A stretch of DNA of 64,000 nucleotides from Plazaster borealis (Eukaryota; Echinodermata; Asteroidea; Forcipulatida; Labidiasteridae). Positions 46,006 through 56,855 of this stretch are shown here, piece after piece. The notes below the pieces were generated by a model, which saw only the letters and a list, made by a program, of their open reading frames with translations, was not told the origin of the DNA and did no database searches. The position numbers were made by a program, and so were the translations under genes. The stretch lies in the NCBI GenBank assembly GCA_021014325.1, contig CM037462.1, positions 14,776,135-14,840,134 of the forward strand. The letters run 5' to 3'. Numbering within the stretch: the stretch's first letter is position 1; each line of letters opens with the position of its first letter.

Positions 46006-46053
46006 CTTACTGAGTGATCTACAGGCTGCCTCAGCCGACTTTCGAACAGATTC
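46006..46053 (-). CDS. ECPAS: ECM29 exon 14 (48-base microexon)
   Basis: Sixteen codons, residues 657-672, ESVRKSAEAACRSLSK. Acceptor TTTTCAG, donor GTTAGA, phases 0/0. Skipping it would keep the frame while removing one HEAT helix. Confidence 0.94.
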
Positions 46054-46084
46054 CTGAAAAAAATAATCAAAAACCAAACATAAA

Positions 46085-46200
46085 ATACACCGACATATTA
46101 CTTGCATGGGATTCGAACCCTTTGCCATTCTAGAGCAGAGATGTCTGACCTACAGACCACCGAGCTTGCCTGGTAGTTATAAGCAGTCCAAATCCTATAC
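46085..46200 (-). mobile_element. SINE family B fragment, reverse
   Basis: Complement of GGTTCGAATCCCATGCAAGT and of TCTGCTCTAGAATGGCAAAG. Confidence 0.75.
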
Positions 46201-46314
46201 TAGGGGCCATTCAGAATAGTCAATGTTAAAAAATTTAGAAATTGTGGGTGGGTCGATCAAAAGAAATGAAAATGAAAACCGAAATTCAGTTTTTTATTTG
46301 AAAACAAATATATT

Positions 46315-46544
46315 TTAACTCTTTCACGTGCCAACCGGTCGCTAGCAGACGGTTTAAATCCCTTCAGAAAAATGAAAAATAAAGATCGCACGACCACACA
46401 GTTTTCAGAATGGGAAAGAGGACTCTTGAGGGTGGTATTGTGACCTGTTTTATGGGGGGTCGCCATTTGCAAAAAATGAGTAAACAATTAATGTGTTCAT
46501 ATGATATATGTATCACTAAAATAAATGGTGCACGAAAGGGTTAC
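46315..46544. mobile_element. TTAA-type MITE
   Basis: TTAA-CTCTTTCACGTGCC at the left, GGTGCACGAAAGGG-TTA at the right. Confidence 0.7.
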
Positions 46545-46828
46545 CAAACAAAAAAGAAGAAGACAAAATAGCTGGCCAGGACCTTCAATTTCATTCCTGA
46601 TTAAACTACAAAGTAAAAGTTGTTTGTTTATGCCATGAAAAGCCATTGATAACTACTGATGTTGGAGACCTTTGATCAAAAATATCTGGTTCATTTGAGG
46701 CATTACTTTGCTCTTTAGTGTATAGATTATATTATGAAGCCATTCAAATAATCAAAATTTGGGGGTGGATGGGAAATTTGGTTTCAAAACAATTTCGAAA
46801 AGAAAAATTGAAATTTTGAATGGCCCCT

Positions 46829-47201
46829 TAAAGGCACTGTACACGTTTGGTAATTACTCAAAATGTATATTAGCATAAAAACTTACTTGGTAACGAGTAA
46901 CGGAGAGCTGTTGATAGTATAAAACATTGTGGGAAACGACTTCCTCTGAAGTAACGTAGTTTTTGAGAAAGAGGTAATTTCTCACGAAAATAATAAAAAC
47001 TTCTTGCAAGAAGCCTTTTATTCCTATCTGAAAGCACACAAATTTGTACAACAAGGGTGTTTTTTCTTTCATCATTTTCTTGCAACTTCGATGACCAATT
47101 GAGCCCAAATTTCCACAGGCTTGTTATTTTATGCATATGTTGGGATACACCAAGTGAGAACACTGGTCTTTGACAATTACCAAACATGTAAGATGCCTTA
47201 A
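46829..47201 (+). mobile_element. MITE-2 copy
   Basis: TTAAAGGCACTGTACACGTT to CAAACATGTAAGATGCCTTA. Confidence 0.85.
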
Positions 47202-47302
47202 ATGCATAGAATCCCTCACAAAACATAAACCGTATTTTTCATCAATTTCACAAAAATTGTGAACACCAAAGTTGTTAAAATGTTGACAGGTGAGTTGTGT
47301 AC

Positions 47303-47408
47303 CTTGATATCATCCAGCACTTTCAGACAACTCTCCCATAATGCTGGCATGAAATCAACGATGCAGTCAACATTCCTTCCGCGTAGTAAATCACTCAACG
47401 CCAAACAA
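47303..47408 (-). CDS. ECPAS: ECM29 exon 13
   Basis: Residues 621-656: [20 protein letters not shown] to VLDDIK. Acceptor TTTGCAG, donor GTACAC. A tandem repeat with ATCA runs begins a few bases upstream of the acceptor. Confidence 0.95.
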
Positions 47409-47411
47409 CTG

Positions 47412-47486
47412 CAAACAAAATAATCGCCAAATGAAAACAGCAAAATATCAAAATATTTCTCTAAAGCATTTACGGACAAATTGTTG

Positions 47487-47521
<35 letters not shown>

Positions 47522-47735
47522 TATTATTCATCAATGCAAAAAAAAAAACGCCAATGAAATCAGCAAAATATCCAAATGTTTCTCTACAGAACTTACGGAC
47601 AAATTGTTGATCAATCAATCAATCAATGTATTATTCATCATTGCAAAAAGAAAACGCCAAATGAAATCAGCAAAATATCCAAATGTTTCTCTAAAGCACT
47701 TACGCACAAACCGATGATTAATCAATCAATCAATT
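47412..47735. repeat. Tandem repeat of about 107-123 bp with ATCA runs
   Basis: CAGCAAAATATCCAAATGTT, TTACGGACAAATTGTTG and (ATCA)n recur three times. Length differences come from the ATCA run. It starts next to the exon 13 acceptor. Confidence 0.85.
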
Positions 47736-47889
47736 TGCTATTCATCTATAGAACAAAAATGGTATCAATGCAAAAAAGTGGTAATGTCATGACATGGGGT
47801 TTTAACGTCAGGCAAAAACCAATTCTTACAAATTTTTAAAGGTTACAATGTTTGCCTTTGACTTGTCAAAGGTTCAACTATATTATTTG

Positions 47890-48105
47890 TGTATTACCCA
47901 AACACCAATCTGTGTTAAGCACTGTACTTTCAAGTGCTGTGGAAATTCCACAGGCATATTACTCGGGTGGGATTCAAACTAACGACCTTTGCCATTCTAG
48001 AGCAGAATTCTTACCACGAATCCCAGCCGAGTAATATGCCTGGGTTTTTTTTCACGAGACTTGGGAAAGTACTGAGTATACATCAGTGTATGGGTAAACA
48101 TCAAT
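47890..48105. mobile_element. SINE B inverted pair
   Basis: A reverse copy with GGCATATTACTCGGGTGGG is followed by a forward copy with CCGAGTAATATGCC and GACTTGGGAAAGTACTGAG; they join inside the head, so each retains only its tail side. Confidence 0.75.
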
Positions 48106-48550
48106 AATATTCTGAGATTCTTAAATTTAACATTTATTCAAAGTCAAACAGCAAACTGTGCCACCAGTGTGTGCCACCTGGTTCCTCCTATCACTATCAT
48201 GGTGTTTGAGATGTGAAACCGGGCTTTCTGCTTCTTCTCACCCATACACTCTTGCTTGAGAACAAAGAGCCATTTCAACAGCTTTGATCCACGTACTGCT
48301 TCTCTTTGCCTGGTGCACGTTTACCTCCATCCTACAATCTAGACTATTTCTAAGAGGAATATCAATTCCAACCTTAATTTCTCCCCCAAGTTGTTTTCAT
48401 CTTAAATGTAGCACCTTGTTAAGAGTAGCCCCTTACCAAGAGTGGCTTCTTAAAACTAAAAACAATTCTACATTTAAACAGAGTGGCATGCAAAAATATT
48501 GAATCAACTAGAAAATCTGGAGGCTCAAGACAAAGCTGTTGTCTTCGTAC

Positions 48551-48630
48551 CTTGATTCTCTATTCCTCCAGGCATGATGGGTAAGATGATGCAAAAGATC
48601 CTCCACAATCTCCTTCAGATAGGTATCCAC
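48551..48630 (-). CDS. ECPAS: ECM29 exon 12
   Basis: Residues 595-620 plus two bases: VDTYLKEIVEDLLHHLTHHA, then WRNRES. Acceptor CTCTCAG, donor GTACGA. The WRxRESS helix continues into exon 13. Confidence 0.94.
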
Positions 48631-48780
48631 CTGAGAGAGCGACGTCAAGAAAAACAAAAAGTAAAACTAGACATTGAGTGTCTGTACCATGGATGAACAC
48701 AACGCTGTGCCGATAATTGAGATACCTGGGGCCGATTTCACAAAAAGCCAAGATTGATTCTCAACTGTGTGTGTCAATCT

Positions 48781-49060
48781 AAATTGAAATAATTTGGGGT
48801 TAAACAAAGAAAGTTTACTAGAGCGGGATTTGAACCAACGACCTCCGGTTTAGCGTGATCACACCCTGGCTTCACGGCAGTTAACAGTTGTATGGCTTCT
48901 GACTGGCACCCCCAACAAAGATGTTGACAAAATAGGGAGACTGCCAACATAGAGCTAGATAGCTCAGTTGGTAGAGCGACGGCACGTTAAACCGGAGGTC
49001 GTTGGTTCAAATCCAGCTGTAGTCAATTTTTCTTTGTTTAACCCAAAATTATTTCAAATT
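48781..49060. mobile_element. SINE A inverted pair
   Basis: The reverse tail AAATAATTTGGGGTTAAACA with the B box complement at about 48835; then a forward copy with leader CTTCTGACTGGCAC (48897), A box TAGCTCAGTTGG and tail TTTCTTTGTTTAACCC. Confidence 0.8.
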
Positions 49061-49173
49061 TACCAAGTCAGTTTCCCTTGTGGTTTACAACTTGATAATT
49101 CAATCTTAATTGCTAAGCACAATAATCTATAAAATACTACGCACATTGTGAGAAATTTTAAATGTCATCTTAC

Positions 49174-49344
49174 CACGTTCTTATTGTCTTTGACTAGTGC
49201 ACTCCAGATGCTGGACATGGCTTGGCGAACGGGACCGCTTGGATCGTACTGATACCTATAGAGCCTGGGTACCAGTTTAGGTAAATAGGGAGCCAACTGG
49301 TCCCCTGCATGAGCAGCGATTGAGCTGAAACCAAACGCAGCACC
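49174..49344 (-). CDS. ECPAS: ECM29 exon 11
   Basis: 57 codons, residues 538-594, [20 protein letters not shown] through [15 protein letters not shown] to DNKNV. Acceptor CCCGCAG, donor GTAAGA, phases 0/0. This is the best conserved exon and the clearest identification of the gene. Confidence 0.97.
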
Positions 49345-50224
49345 CTGCGGGAACAAATGAAAAAGAAATCCACATTGGTAACAGTTGACTAATTACCGAT
49401 AATGGTATTATTACTATTATATCTTTCTGGTAATGAAACCGAGGGACCCTCAAAAGTGCCTAGCACTGTGACCTGTGACCTGTGACCTGGAAGATAACCT
49501 GTGTAGAGAAGATGATGAAGCAATGTCAGTTTTTAGATGTGAGAGGAAAATCCCAAATAGTAAAAACCCACGCAATCTCGTAGGGACTGACAACCCAATC
49601 CACATGCAAGGCTCAGGTATGGGATTCGAACCGGGGTCCACAGAGGTGAAAGGCAGGGAAAGAAACAACTAAGCCAACCTGAATGTTTGCAAATGTTTTA
49701 GAAACTTTGTGCCGTTTTATTTTCAAAACCATTACTTTCATTATGGTATGGCACACAACTTTTACAGACTGTGCATACCAAAAAAGTGAGAAAAAAAAAA
49801 ACCCATTTGCCAATCCCGCCCGAATGTGTGCGTCTATCTCATAGGTTTAATGACAACATGCCCGTCAGTTGGGCAGCATTCTTAATTTTTTACAAGTAGG
49901 TGGAAACAGAGGTCAAGTCTTATTCTCAGGTTTTCTTTGTTATTTCGTTGAATTGGTTTTACTTTCATTGAGTTATACATTCCCAACATCATATTTTCAT
50001 GGCCATAAACTACGTTAAACTAAAATAATTGACGAAACAAAATCCCACCCACGTAAAACTCCATATGGCTGGGACCACAATGGTCCCGGAAATTCAAATA
50101 TGCGCGAGACTTGCACAGTCTATTAGCACAATGCCATCCTGAATACTAGCATTATTCCTTTAATACTCTTTTAAGTATTTTGTTTTATTGGGTTTTTGTT
50201 TTTTTCAAGTTTCTTCTTTCTTAC

Positions 50225-50342
50225 CTTTCGTGAATTCCACATTGCATTGTGATTGGCTAAATGCATAAATTTATAGATGAGATCTGGTTGGTTGAGATCA
50301 CTGGCCAATGAGCACAGCTCCTTGTACGTCGAAAGACTCCCA
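50225..50342 (-). CDS. ECPAS: ECM29 exon 10
   Basis: Residues 498-537: [20 protein letters not shown] to HNAMWNSRK. Acceptor TTTCCAG, donor GTAAGA, ends in phase 0. The [18 protein letters not shown] and MWNSRKGAAFGF (with exon 11) strings are nearly invariant in animals. Confidence 0.95.
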
Positions 50343-50432
50343 CTGGAAATAACAAAATCAAGACAAATTAATGTCTTTTACAATTATTTCAATTATATTG
50401 GGTTGCCATGTAAACCTTGACTATCCTTGAAT

Positions 50433-51115
50433 ATAACACCCCATAGATAAATTCGGCTTTGTGATTGGTTTAGAGCCAGTCACATGATATCTTATTTGTA
50501 CTTGATTAGTGACTTTTGTACTTGTACTTGATTAGTGAGTTTTTGCTCATTTACAAGATAAACAAGAAATACATAAATAAATAAATCACTCTTAAAATTA
50601 ATGGCAATAAAAACATATTTGGTTAGCAGCTTTCGATAGTATAAAGCATTTTGAGAATCACAAAGCCACGTGAATGCAAACAAGCTATACCAGTATCAAC
50701 CAAATGGACTATACCCTTAGCAACCATAGCACCCAATGAAGTCAATATGTGTATACTATTGGAATAATATATTTTCATATAAAGCCGTGGGAAAAATATT
50801 TTTTTCTGCCGCTTCCCTCTCAGCACCTCCTTGTCTATAGACCTTTCCACTGTTGATTAATAAACCGCAGAGATTGGCATGGATGGCCAAATGTTAGAAA
50901 AACATTCAACCGTGTTAGCAGATGTTGTGACCAAATTCAACATGTCTGCAAACTTTCAATTAAAAAAAACATGATTGGTTACTTTGTTTCTAACAAACTC
51001 AATACTATTTTTGAATATTTGTGTAACATTGTTACAAACTGTGGCCATCTGTTTTTGCTTTGCATTTATGGCTTCCCATAACTATCCATAGCACACTGAG
51101 ACAGTAACAATGGCT
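50433..51115. repeat. Repeat fragments in intron 9
   Basis: 50433-50510 matches the left part of the 31306 insertion (ATAACACCCC, GGTTTAGAG, GTCACATGATAT). 50838-51115 is a family F copy starting CTATAGACCTTTCC. Between them is AT-rich DNA with MITE-1 scraps (AATGGCAATAAAAAC). Confidence 0.6.
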
Positions 51116-51607
51116 TTGTAAGGTAAACAAGATCAAACAATGGAGGGAAGACAAAATTACAGACCGAGTAAACGCTATCAATAAACGGTCTCATCATAGG
51201 GCTCTTTGCATGAAATGATCAACAGCTAACAGATGTAGCGCCATGTTTAAAAACTAAACAAAGACCGATCATAGCCAGCTCAGCACAGGCTTAAGATTTA
51301 AGACTGGCTTGAAATATAGACTGTGGTATTACAATCAGTCTGTAATTAAAGACTGTCTAAACGCGTCTCAAGTTAGCTGGCTATAGCACATAGACCGGTT
51401 TAAGACCACTTGGTGCAATCCGCCCCTGGTTTGGACACAATGTGGACTATTTCTTTCTCCCTTCGGTGACCGCTTGACTTTGTTCGAGACACTTTTGGTT
51501 CATGAAGATTTTGGGAAATTCCTGAAGTCGGGAAAAAATTCCTGAGAAACCTCATGCCCGAATGTAAACCCGAGATGGGGAATAGAAGATGTATAATTGT
51601 CTCTTAC

Positions 51608-51676
51608 CCTGATGGATTGCCCCCTAATGATCCCTCTGTGAACAGCTGTGTGTCTCCAGTAACAGTCGTTTTAGCT
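51608..51676 (-). CDS. ECPAS: ECM29 exon 9
   Basis: A 69-base exon. It completes Arg 475 and reads AKTTVTGDTQLFTEGSLGG, then NPSG. Acceptor TTTTCAG, donor GTAAGA. This is the flexible Gly-rich loop between two HEAT blocks, poorly conserved in sequence but fixed in position. Confidence 0.9.
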
Positions 51677-51702
51677 CTGAAAATAGAAAAGTGTCCAAGT
51701 AC

Positions 51703-52087
51703 TCGTAATATACAGGATTGGTAAGGATAAAAAACATCATCGTATAATTTTAGTCAGACAGCTCACTGATAATGAAGTTCATTCAAGAACAATTTTGTCT
51801 GTGAAATATTTCCCCCTGAATTGAATCATATTCGAGAAATCTGTATCTGAAACCTCAAAAAAGAAACAAAACCCAGCTCATTTTGGTTGTTAAAATCAAC
51901 ATTAAGGAAAATGTGTTTACATGCTGAATATTGTGTATGGTTTGTAACTAATTTCTCCTTAATCTCAAAATGGATGAAGCCCAAAATTCCACAGGTTTGT
52001 TATTTCATGTATTATGGTTAATCACACAAGACATGAACACTGTCTATGATGATTTTGTCAGCTCTACCAATCCTGTATAATACCTTT
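51703..52087 (+). mobile_element. MITE-4 copy
   Basis: GTAATATACAGGATTGGTAA to ACCAATCCTGTATAATACCT; nearly full length. Confidence 0.85.
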
Positions 52088-52159
52088 AAAACAGTTTAAT
52101 TTATATGTGACTTGCACTTTAAGGGAAACAATTGTATTTTGGAAAATTTAATTAATACT

Positions 52160-52750
52160 ATAAATAATAATGATGTTACAGGGTTCTAGCGTACATGTCA
52201 AAGTAGCTAGATCAAGGCGCTTTACAACATTATTATCCCTGTTCATCAGGCAAACTTTTAGACCATTCCTCAAACTTTCTGACCTCCTTGGGGAGCATAC
52301 AATCCCAAGCTGCTTAAAGGGTTAATCAAAAGCATTACCATCTCAGCCCTTGGCAGGTTCCAATTCATACACCTGGGTTAAGAGAACCGTTTATTCAGGG
52401 ATGTGATAGGCTGTTGAAAAAAACCTTGAACTCTGAGCGCAAAGCACGAAAGCTTGTGAGCTCGAAAACTTGCGAGCACAAAGCCCACTAATAACATTTA
52501 TCTTTGGTTTTAAAATCCTACTCTGCAATCTGGGGCGTTATATATGATTTTATCTTCATTTTTTTATTTATTTTTTTTATTTTTTTTTTGGGGGGGGGGG
52601 CAAAAAAAACAACGGATTTCCAGTTAAAAACGGAGAAATCACATCCCTGTTTATTGTTAAATGCCTTGCTAAAGGACACAAGTGACCCGACCAGGAATTG
52701 AACCCACACCTTGATGACTAGGCCTTCAGAACTTGAGTCCCATGCACACC
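52160..52750 (-). mobile_element. SINE family D split by a nested element
   Basis: Body (GGGGAGCATACAATCCCAAG) at 52260-52320, ACACCTGGGTTAAGAGAACC at 52370, then an insertion, then resumes AAATGCCTTGCTAAAGGACA at 52660 with the reverse head to about 52745. Confidence 0.7.
52396..52649. mobile_element. CAGGGATGTGAT element, 254 bp, 6-bp duplication
   Basis: Ends CAGGGATGTGAT and ATCACATCCCTG; TTTATT at 52390-52395 and 52650-52655. Same end type as 40292-41181. Confidence 0.8.
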
Positions 52751-52869
52751 CTCTAGGCTTGGAAAACCTAGAGTGGTTTTAACGTGTGACATGCAGGTGG
52801 ACAAAATTCCACCACTAAGATGGGATTTGAGCCCACGAACCCCCCTCCCCCCTCCCGAACACATGTCTT

Positions 52870-53212
52870 AAAGCAAATGTACAACATTGGTATTATTGTC
52901 AAAGACCAGTATCCACAATTGATGTGACCCAACATATACATCAAATAACAAACCTGTGAAAGTTTAAGCTAAATCAGTCTTCGGAGTTATGAGAACACAG
53001 TGCAAAACCCAATTATATATTTTCACTGTTTTCAAACATCGGATTTTATCACCAGTGATAAATACTAATTGTTTTACTCATTTCCTAAAAAACTATAGCA
53101 TTTAAGGGAAATTTTCCACCATGACCATCTTTAAACCATGTAAGCTATGTGCAAATCTGTGAACATGTTTATTTTCAACCTTACCAATGTTGAGGCCACC
53201 CTTTATCCACCA
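52870..53212 (-). mobile_element. MITE-3 copy, reverse
   Basis: TTAAAGCAAATGTACAACAT to CCAATGTTGAGGCCACCCTT. Confidence 0.8.
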
Positions 53213-53388
53213 AGCACATACCCAGTGACGAGAGGTCTGTACAAATCATTCAAATGATTGATAAGTATGATTTGGACAAGTCAAAGTCCTTCGAAAAAGA
53301 AGCTCAAGTCAATTCTAAATCGTTAGCGAACATTTTCTCAGATATTTCAAGTGCACAATGAAATGCCTGCCTTTCGCACATCTTTATT

Positions 53389-53545
53389 TTGACCCCTTGC
53401 ACAATGCGCAGCGCACTCAAAATGCGCATTATCCTGTCTGCCATTTTGGGAGTCAATATGTACACAAAGGAACTGACTCCCAAAATGGCGGACATGGTTG
53501 ACGCCCATTTTGCAGAGGTGCGTTCCGCGTTGTGCAAGGGGTCAA
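53389..53545. mobile_element. Foldback MITE, TTGACCCCTTGCAC ends
   Basis: TTGACCCCTTGCACAA and TTGTGCAAGGGGTCAA frame a second arm pair around GCCATTTTGGGAGTCA and TGACTCCCAAAATGGC. A partial copy starts at 36613. Confidence 0.9.
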
Positions 53546-53588
53546 TATATAAATAAAGTCAACAACAAAAACCAACAGCAGAACCAAC

Positions 53589-53703
53589 CTTTTTCCTGTC
53601 ATGAGTGCCTCTACTAAGACGGATACAAGCGCCGTCCTCCTGTCTGGTGTACTCTGCTCATAGACAAGGCTCAAACCTTTAGACGCTACGTCTTGAGTAA
53701 GCT
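53589..53703 (-). CDS. ECPAS: ECM29 exon 8
   Basis: Residues 437-474 plus two bases: [16 protein letters not shown] to VEALMTGK. Acceptor TTGCAAG, donor GTTGGT, an unusual +3/+4. [14 protein letters not shown] is one of the strongest signatures of ECM29. A foldback MITE ends 43 bp past the donor. Confidence 0.95.
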
Positions 53704-54009
53704 CTTGCAAATAAGACAAAACAAAAACAAATTAGATTCATCTATCATTCAAATGATTCATTCATCATTTTTAATTTTTTTTTATTATATTTATGTGAAA
53801 TCGCCTAACATCACAAGGCCGGACAGCCACTTCAAGGTGAGCGCTACTCTTAACTGATTTGGGCTATCAACCCAAATCAACTGCCACCAGGGGCACGTTG
53901 CCACCTACTCCTGGGGCTGAAACAGAGTTGCCCCCTTCACAGTCCGTAAGTAGGCATGGGTATCATCAACTAGGAGCCTCTGGTAGAGCAGAATGCACTA
54001 CCTTCCCAA

Positions 54010-54125
54010 CTTTTTAAGTGCCTTGTTCAAGGGGAACAAGTGTCATGACCGGGATTCGAACCCACACTCTGCTGCTGACAACACCGGAGCTCTGGTCCTC
54101 TCGGCAACAACACGCCACAAATTAT
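54010..54125 (-). mobile_element. SINE family C head fragment
   Basis: Complement of the head: AAGTGTCATGACCGGGATTC then GAACCCACAC and CGGCAACAACACGCCAC. Confidence 0.7.
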
Positions 54126-54290
54126 TTTGATAGAAATAAATCTGACTGGACACCATCCCAAAAAGATTGTTCTCTGCTCAAATACATTGAGATCTTTCCA
54201 AAGGGCAACACAATAAAATACTTTCCCCCCAAAAAAACTTGTTATTCAAGTCTAACTCACAAATGGGTTATTCAAGTCCATCTTCCTTAC

Positions 54291-54405
54291 CTTCTCGTTC
54301 AGACAGAAAGTTGACAAACGCCTGCTGAATGTCCTGCATCCTCTTTTGTGTTGCCATTGAACTACCACACTGCTGGACAATAGACAGCAGCCAGATGCAA
54401 ACCGC
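54291..54405 (-). CDS. ECPAS: ECM29 exon 7
   Basis: Residues 399-436 plus one base: AVCIWLLSIVQQCGSSMATQ, then KRMQDIQQAFVNFLSERE. Acceptor CCTTAG, donor GTAAGG. The first bases of this exon together with about 80 bp of the preceding intron recur at 54781-54870, giving a decoy acceptor 390 bp upstream. Confidence 0.93.
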
Positions 54406-54478
54406 CTAAGGAAAATTTTAAAATAATAAAAAACTCATAGAAATATAACCCCAAAGAATGTTGTGATAATGGGGGCAG

Positions 54479-54775
54479 GGCTAAGCAGAAATGAGCAGAA
54501 CACCAGTCACAAATTGTACATGTGTCTTGGTAGTTTGCCTGGTAACCTTATTCTGAAATGCATCATTTTGTTGTGCTGCTACTTTTTGTGCTTAAGCAGC
54601 TCTATGAAATTGGGCCCAGGTAGGCGAAATATTTTGGGGATTGTGCGTTTGATGATAAAAGCATGGAATTTGACACACAGTCAGAGTATGTCATGAGAAA
54701 GATATTTGGCTGTAGGGCAATCGCAGGTTTGAATTTCGAAAAAATATCGGTAGAATAACAAGCAATTAAAAAAAA
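54479..54775. repeat. GGGCCC MITE right part plus repeat family E
   Basis: 54479-54617 ends CTCTATGAAATTGGGCCC; 54618-54775 holds family E blocks (GTCATGAGAAAGAT, ATCGCAGGTTTGAA). Together they separate the two copies of the exon 7 edge. Confidence 0.65.
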
Positions 54776-54780
54776 TATTT

Positions 54781-54870
54781 AGATGCAAGCCGCCTAAGGA
54801 AAGAATTTAAAAACAAAACAAATCTCATAGAAGTAAAACCCCGAAGAACATTGTGATAGTTGGGGGCAGA
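54781..54870 (-). repeat. Duplicated exon 7 acceptor region
   Basis: AGATGCAAGCCGCCTAAGGA and GAACATTGTGATAGTTGGGG match 54391-54480 (AGATGCAAACCGCCTAAGGA and GAATGTTGTGATAATGGGGG). It contains the same CCTTAG acceptor on the minus strand but only about 15 coding bases. Confidence 0.85.
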
Positions 54871-55013
54871 TATTGGGGGCAGAATTCTGGCAGTGGCTGC
54901 CCAGTGTCCTGCAGCACCTTGTAATCCCTTAGGTGTTTCTCTTTGTTCAAGCACTTTGAACACCTTATTGGTGGATACGTGACCTATATAAGACAATTGT
55001 TATTGTTGTTGTT

Positions 55014-55140
55014 AGATAGGTGAAATATTTGGAGAAATTGTGCCTTTGATGATGAAAGCATGAAATTTGGCACACAGTCAGAGTATGTCAAAATTTTCAA
55101 AATAGCTGCCATTGCTTGTTATTCTACCTATAGTTGTATA
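55014..55140. repeat. Repeat family E, short copy
   Basis: TAGGTGAAATATTTGG to TTATTCTACCTATA give short inverted ends for this family; GAATTTGGCACACAGTCAGA-like blocks inside. Confidence 0.6.
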
Positions 55141-55665
55141 ATATGGTAGCCCGCAAAAGAGGCATCAATTCAAAGAGCAACTGGTCCCCTCTCATTCTTC
55201 TTTGATCTCGTAACTGTATGTAGTTTACGGTGACCGTGTAAAAACACGCTCCATTTTGTTTGGAACTGCGTGAAAATACTTGCATTTTGACACGCGCATA
55301 CATAGCTTCCTACAACGCCATACAAGTGCTCAAAAATTGTCATCAAGCGTGCGCGCAAAGCAGTCACCTTTGGGAGCCAATCAGCATTGTTGTTCAGCAC
55401 ATCCCTACCAGGGGTTAGTGACAAGAGGTAATTATATCAAGTGCTGCCCATGGCAGCGAGGCTCACACAGGCCTGGAATTACACGGAGGCCATGGCCTCT
55501 GTTGCCCCTGGTCTTGGCCTTGGTGCCCCTTCAAAGGTTTTCCAATAGAAGTGCCCTTTGCAAAATTAAAATGGCCTTGCCCTCTCAAAGATGAGATTCC
55601 GGGCCTGATGGCACAATGGTGCAACTCAACATTTGTTTCTCCCTCTGAAACACCAGTGTCCTAAC

Positions 55666-55893
55666 CTGTCTTTTGTGCGGGTTCTGATTGGTCACTTCCT
55701 CCTGGAGGATCCTGGTCAGTAACCACTCCAGCCAATCACGTTGCTCTCCTGATACCCCCTCTGGAGATTGCACAGCCTCCGTACCAGTGTTCTGCTCTTG
55801 AGTCCAGATGTCTCGACACGCTGGGGAAGCCGGGCCCAGGGCAGCGTGGCTGAGAGCGTTACCCACGCTGAAGTGGAGCTCCACTTCTTTGAT
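55666..55893 (-). CDS. ECPAS: ECM29 exon 6
   Basis: 76 codons, residues 323-398, from IKEVELHFSVGNALSHAALG to NQNPHKRQ. Acceptor TTGACAG, donor GTTAGG (weak at +3/+4), phases 0/0. The NPHxRQ turn continues into exon 7 as AVCIWLLSIV, as in the family. Confidence 0.93.
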
Positions 55894-55989
55894 CTGTCAA
55901 GAACAACAAAATCAACAGATGAGAAAAAAACAAAAACATTTGCATTTAACCCTATCATGCACCATTTATGTTAGTGATAAATTGATCAA

Positions 55990-56100
55990 ATGGACACATT
56001 AATTGTTTCCTTGTTTCACAGGAAAAAATTGGGCATGAACTTCATAATCAGTAAGCTTTCAGACTAAAATTTAACAAAGATGTTTTTTATGGCATGGTTG
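55990..56100 (-). repeat. MITE-4 fragment, reverse
   Basis: ATGAACTTCATAATCAGTAA and GCTTTCAGACTAAAATTTAA match the MITE-4 core in reverse. Confidence 0.6.
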
Positions 56101-56177
56101 GCTGCAGATTGCACCACAGCCCCTTGTCAACCCTTATATAATTGGATCTCATCATTCAAAAACTTTGCATATCTGTC

Positions 56178-56674
56178 TTAACCCTTTAGAGACCATAGCG
56201 GCCACAAGTGGCTTGTACCAAAATGCCCACAGAGGCTGCAAACGGCTGCAAGATCTGACCTACTTCCACTCAACCAAAAAGGTCAGAGCAAAGGTCATAT
56301 CCTGAATTGACGTTTTCCAATGTTTCCCATGTTAACATAGTATCTAAGTTTCTGAAACAAAACCGAATGTCGGTTTCATATTATTTTTTCAGACACTTTT
56401 ACACAAAAAAAAATGTCAAAAACTTAAAGGGCCGACCATGTTTGTTCACGATGTAAAAGGAAAACCACGCAATTTCGAGACATTTTTGTGTGGATCGTTG
56501 TATTCTACTTTTAAAACATCTTTCTAGCCATATGCATTTTATAACAAACGGTTACAAATGCTTTTTTTAAGACCAACTCGTCCGATCCAAGGCAACGTGT
56601 CCCTTTAACAATATTAGCCATGTCTGGTCATATGGTGATGATTATATAGATGTGAATGGTCTCTAAAGGGTTAA
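56178..56674. mobile_element. TTAA-type MITE carrying a nested family G element
   Basis: TTAA-CCCTTTAGAGACCATA to ATGGTCTCTAAAGGG-TTAA. At 56424-56608 a second unit begins TTAA-AGGGCCGACCATG and ends GGCAACGTGTCCCT-TTAA. Both keep their TTAA borders. Confidence 0.85.
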
Positions 56675-56753
56675 TAAGTGCTTTGAGATGCTCGTAGATA
56701 AAGAGCTACATAAAAAAAAAATTAAAAGATTAATATTTTATAATATGACTTAC

Positions 56754-56855
56754 ACTGGCGGACTTAAGAAGTCCTTCCAAGACGTCTTTGGTGAACGGGA
56801 AGTTCCTGTCCCCGATTGGAAGGTAACCTAGACATGAAGCTGCTTGTTCTTTCAC
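56754..56855 (-). CDS. ECPAS: ECM29 exon 5
   Basis: 34 codons, residues 289-322: VKEQAASCLGYLPIGDRNFP followed by FTKDVLEGLLKSAS. Acceptor GATTAG, donor GTAAGT, phases 0/0. The LGYLPIGD motif is well conserved in ECM29. Confidence 0.93.

Noticed and set aside
46870..47226. A 118-codon frame over a MITE-2 copy
   Set aside because: The frame spans the MITE and its flank; equivalent frames appear in other MITE-2 copies at different lengths with no conservation.
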